Shown here one piece after another: positions 7,415 through 10,100 of a DNA stretch of 10,100 nt (the first letter of the stretch is position 1; each line of letters begins with the position of its first letter). The stretch spans positions 1-10,100 of the forward strand of contig DASWHR010000124.1 of NCBI GenBank assembly GCA_036398095.1, given 5' to 3'. The notes below the pieces were generated by a model. It did no database searches. It was given only the letters and a program-made list of their open reading frames with translations, and was not told the DNA's origin. This DNA is from DASWHR01 sp036398095. Its GTDB lineage: Bacteria; Actinomycetota; AC-67. A program made the translations under genes and the position numbers.

Positions 7415-8323
7415 CTATCCCGATGCGACCGAACACCCCTTCGGCGCCGACCGCTGCACCACGAACTCGCACGTTTTCGTCGCGAGCGAGCCGGCGTTCC
7501 AGTTCAGGTGCGCATGGTTGCGGATCGTGGCGCCGTTGCCGGCCGTGACGCGGACCTCGAACGTATAGACGCGCACGTGCCCGGGACCGAGCTGCGCTTC
7601 GCTCCACGTGACGTCGTGACCGTCGTTCGACGATGCCGGGGGAACCGCATGACACGTCGTCCCCGGCATGGAGTCGGCGCTTCCGGGATTCGGAGGGCCG
7701 GCGGCGTCGAACCCAACGCCGCGTCCGCAGTCGACGCGGTTCATGCCGATCGGAACCTGCGTGAGCGTCTCGACATCGTCGATCCAGTCGCCGCCCGACG
7801 GGTTCTCGATCCGGATCCGCCACCGGTAGAACAGGCCGCCGGAGCCGTCGGGCGCGTCGATGTGGTCCGCGCGAATCTCGACGCGCGGCGGCGGGACCGG
7901 CCGCGGCGTGGGACTGTTCGTCTGGGATGGGCTCGGCGTGGGCGTCGGCGTCGGTTTGCGACCGCCGCTCGGCGACGGCGACGGCTGCGGGCTCGATCCG
8001 GGCGCCGGCTCGTTCGACGCGTCGGCCGCGACCTCATCGATGATCCCGCGCGACAGCGGCTGGACGGTGCGTGCCTGATTCGAGGTCGAAAAGTAGCGCG
8101 GATCGGTCCACGCCGAGATCGGAAAGCGCGAATCGCCGGCCGCCCGGGTCGCGGTGCGGAACGCGAACCATTGCGTGGGCACGAGCAAGCCGACGGTCAC
8201 CAGCATCCAGACCGCGAAGCTTCCGCGGCCGCTGGGCCGTCGCAGGGATTCCCTACGGCGAAGCACGTTCGTGCGTGATCCCCCGACTCGTGACGGACAT
8301 TCGCCCGTAGTGTCGGAGGACAC
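7415..8323 (-). CDS. Membrane-anchored protein with Pro/Thr/Ser-rich stalk and DUF11-like C-terminal domain
   Basis: This is a protein of up to 302 aa. From GTG 8323, residues ~1-35 are a basic cytoplasmic segment (LRRRESLRRPSGRG), ~36-55 a single hydrophobic helix (uncleaved signal anchor), and ~56-100 a short exported region. Residues ~105-146 are a flexible linker rich in Pro, Thr and Ser (KPTPTPTPSPSQ), and ~147-290 a beta-sandwich resembling DUF11/conserved-repeat domains (VEIRADHI, YRWRIRIENPSGGDWIDDV, ATIRNHAHLNWN). Cysteines C199, C224, C285 and C297 could pair outside the cell. There is no LPXTG signal. The start is uncertain: GTG 8323 lacks a clear ribosome site, while GTG 8266 (residue 20) has GGGGGA about 12 nt upstream and would give 283 aa that keep the membrane helix. 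It lies ~60 bp behind the YVTN gene on the same strand, so co-transcription is plausible. The function is unknown; surface display of the Ig-like head is the structural inference. Confidence 0.83.
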   Translation of the reverse strand: MSSDTTGECPSRVGGSRTNVLRRRESLRRPSGRGSFAVWMLVTVGLLVPTQWFAFRTATRAAGDSRFPISAWTDPRYFSTSNQARTVQPLSRGIIDEVAADASNEPAPGSSPQPSPSPSGGRKPTPTPTPSPSQTNSPTPRPVPPPRVEIRADHIDAPDGSGGLFYRWRIRIENPSGGDWIDDVETLTQVPIGMNRVDCGRGVGFDAAGPPNPGSADSMPGTTCHAVPPASSNDGHDVTWSEAQLGPGHVRVYTFEVRVTAGNGATIRNHAHLNWNAGSLATKTCEFVVQRSAPKGCSVASG

Positions 8324-8383
8324 GCCGAATTGCTTGAACGAGCCGGCGGCAAAGCGGGGCGTACCGCGCCAAAGGGTCGCGTT

Positions 8384-10100
8384 TTAGATGGGAACGTTCG
8401 GCAGGGGAATCCGCGGCCACTCTTCGGTCGTCGCGATGAAGATCGCAGTCGCGGCCGACCACGGGCCCAGGTTCCCGGCCAGATCCGTGGCGCGCGCCGA
8501 GACCTCGTACCAGCCGGCGTCCATCAGCGGCGGCGGACGAACGCGCCAGCGGATCTCGCCCTCGCCGCACCCCGCCGTGCACGGCGATTGCACGATCCGC
8601 TCCGTGCCCGCTTCGTCCGTGAAGCGGACCTCGGCCGCGACGGGTCCGCTTCCCGCGTCGGTCGCCGACCCGGTGACGCCGAACCGCACGATGTAGTCGA
8701 GTTCGACCGGCAGGCGCGTCGCGACGGGAAGCTGACCGGCGTCGACGAGCGCCGCAGGAGCGGTGGTGTCGATGCGCACGACCTCGACGCGCGTCGACAG
8801 ATTGCCGGCGACGTCGGTGCATGCGAACGACACGTCGCGTCCGCTCGTTTGCCCGGCGACGCTCTCCGAATGCGTCGCCGGCGACGCCAGCCCCGAAAGC
8901 GTGTCGATGCACGTGAACGAGATCGTCACCGGGCTCGACCGGTTCCACCCGGCGAGCGCGGCCGGTGCGCGCGTCATCGCGATCGTCGGGCCGCGCTGGT
9001 CGATGTCGATGTCGGTCACCGTCTGCGCCGTCTTGTTCCCGGCCCTGTCCTCGCACGTCGCCGTGGACGTCTGGTCGCGTCCGTCGAAGCCGAGCAGCTT
9101 CTCGATCTGCTCGTTCTTGACACCGGCGAGCGCGTCGGTGCAGCGCCACACCAGATAGACGGGCGTCCGGTTCCAGCCGGACGGCCCCGGCGGCGTTCGG
9201 TGCTCGAGCGTGATCGCCGGCGGCGTGAGATCCACGGTGAACGTTCGCGGCGGCGAGTAGGGCTCGTAGGGAACGGCCGCGACGACGGTGTGGGCCCCTT
9301 CACCTAGGAACGTCGAGATCGCATATGCGCCGCTGAGGTCGGCAAAGCCGCCGCCGACGGCCGTCGCGCCTTCGAAGATCGTGACCGGCGCGCCCGGCGG
9401 CGCGTTTCCGGTGATCGTGCGCTTGGACGGCCCGATCGTGGCGCCTTCGCCGGGCCAGCCGATCGAGAGCGACGCGGCCGACTCGTGCAGCAGTTGGACT
9501 TCATTCGCGCCGTGGACGGCGACGTAGGTGCGGCCCAGTCCGGCATCGAAGACGACGTTGGACGGTTGCGCGCCCGCCGGCATCGTGCCCAGCACCGTTG
9601 CGGTCGTGGTATCGACGAACGAAACCGTCTCCGAGCCCCAGTTCGCCACCCACAATCGGCGGCTCACCGGGTTGTAGGCGAGCGATCGCGGAATCTGCCC
9701 GACGGTGATGCTTCGAACGTCGGCGAGCGTGACGGGGTCGAGCACGCGGACCACGCCGGCGCCGGACGCGACGTAGATCTCGCCCTCGCCGACCGCGATC
9801 CCCGACGGCGACGGAACGGGTGCGGTCGCCAGGACGCTCCCGGTCGCCGGATCGATCGCGTCGACGACATCCTCCCCGCCGCTGGCGACGTAGAGCACGC
9901 CGGTGGCCTCGTGATAGGCGAGGCCGGCGGGCCGGTCGCGCACCGGAAGCGACAAGACGATCTGGTTCGTGGACGCATCGAGCACCACGACCCGGTCACC
10001 CGGCGGATCGGCGGCGAACACCCGGCCGCCGGCCGTGTCGAGCGCGAGCGCGTCCGGCGTGCCCGGTGCCAGCGACACCGTCGCCGCGACCACGCCGGTC
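8384..10100 (-). CDS. YVTN beta-propeller protein with C-terminal Ig-like repeats, N-terminus beyond window
   Basis: The frame is open from the right edge to TAA at 8386-8384, with 571 residues visible. The first GTG (10093) lies inside a propeller repeat (VVAATVSLAPGTPDALALD), so the true start is outside the window. Residues below are counted from that GTG. Residues ~1-205 are YVTN/lactonase-type propeller blades, recurring as VFAADPPGDRVVVLD, VLYVASGGEDVVDAID and LWVANWGSETVSFVD. Residues ~207-287 are an Ig-like domain (TITGNAPPGAPVTIFEG ... GAYAIS). Residues ~288-366 and ~367-443 are two related repeats, each with GWN, a cysteine in C(T/I)D, a second cysteine and D.AGN: C318/C347 and C395/C425. 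Residues ~444-555 are a third, diverged Ig-like module. These modules belong to secreted or surface proteins. A signal peptide would be in the missing part. The protein ends without an LPXTG motif or membrane helix. Binding or adhesion is likely; enzymatic activity is not supported by any residue I can see. Confidence 0.9.
   Translation of the reverse strand, partial: TGVVAATVSLAPGTPDALALDTAGGRVFAADPPGDRVVVLDASTNQIVLSLPVRDRPAGLAYHEATGVLYVASGGEDVVDAIDPATGSVLATAPVPSPSGIAVGEGEIYVASGAGVVRVLDPVTLADVRSITVGQIPRSLAYNPVSRRLWVANWGSETVSFVDTTTATVLGTMPAGAQPSNVVFDAGLGRTYVAVHGANEVQLLHESAASLSIGWPGEGATIGPSKRTITGNAPPGAPVTIFEGATAVGGGFADLSGAYAISTFLGEGAHTVVAAVPYEPYSPPRTFTVDLTPPAITLEHRTPPGPSGWNRTPVYLVWRCTDALAGVKNEQIEKLLGFDGRDQTSTATCEDRAGNKTAQTVTDIDIDQRGPTIAMTRAPAALAGWNRSSPVTISFTCIDTLSGLASPATHSESVAGQTSGRDVSFACTDVAGNLSTRVEVVRIDTTAPAALVDAGQLPVATRLPVELDYIVRFGVTGSATDAGSGPVAAEVRFTDEAGTERIVQSPCTAGCGEGEIRWRVRPPPLMDAGWYEVSARATDLAGNLGPWSAATAIFIATTEEWPRIPLPNVPI

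Noticed and set aside
8310..8323. Small hairpin (gtgtc/gacac, 4-nt loop) at the GTG 8323 start
   Set aside because: A five-base stem is expected by chance in GC-rich DNA and has no T-run; not called as a terminator or operator.
10091..10093. GTG as the start of the YVTN gene
   Set aside because: The frame is open to the window edge and the GTG lies within a propeller blade motif, so the gene begins outside the window.
1..10100. tRNA, rRNA, insertion sequence, phage or attachment sites
   Set aside because: No transposase or integrase motifs, terminal inverted repeats or RNA gene signatures were seen; coding sequence fills almost the whole window.

Overview
The window is GC-rich DNA from a bacterium that I cannot place with certainty. 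Four features fit a soil-type high-GC lineage such as Actinomycetota, Chloroflexota, Dormibacterota or Eremiobacterota: GTG starts, a bacterial collagen-like protein with an N-terminal 'GLFKACYS...GLVRIVD...CLPGE' module, 'GWN...C.D..SG' Ig-like repeats, and tandem choice-of-anchor-D domains. This placement is inference from protein style only. There are no rRNA, tRNA, transposase, phage or CRISPR signals.

Layout, left to right. (1) Positions 1-4173 (minus) are one uninterrupted frame of 1391 codons that runs off the left edge. It encodes a secreted giant protein: signal peptide, Asp-box/sortilin-like beta-propeller, then at least five tandem ~109-residue Ig-like domains, each with an identical C-x10-C pair, and the start of a sixth. 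(2) Positions 4189-4869 (minus) encode a 226-aa secreted collagen-like protein with 26 perfect G-X-Y triplets. It lies 15 bp upstream of the giant protein, so the two form an apparent bicistron. (3) Positions 4982-6832 (minus) encode a membrane sensor histidine kinase (periplasmic sensor, HAMP, HisKA, HATPase_c) with no response regulator next to it. (4) Positions 6961-7413 (plus), divergent from the kinase, encode a 150-aa secreted four-cysteine protein that I do not recognise. (5) Positions 7415-8323 (minus), converging on (4) with a 1-bp gap, encode a membrane-anchored protein with a Pro/Thr/Ser-rich stalk and a DUF11-like C-terminal domain. (6) Positions 8384-10100 (minus) encode the C-terminal part of a YVTN beta-propeller protein followed by Ig-like modules; its 5' end lies beyond the right edge.

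Five of the six genes encode exported or surface proteins built from adhesion or matrix modules (propellers, Ig-like repeats, collagen triple helix, proline-rich stalk), and the sixth is a membrane sensor. The simplest reading is a cell-surface or extracellular-matrix locus with a linked sensor. That functional link is inference from adjacency. The strongest structural observation is the collagen plus propeller/Ig bicistron. Long open frames on the plus strand opposite the large minus-strand genes (up to 1045 codons) are arginine-rich antisense shadows and are not annotated.
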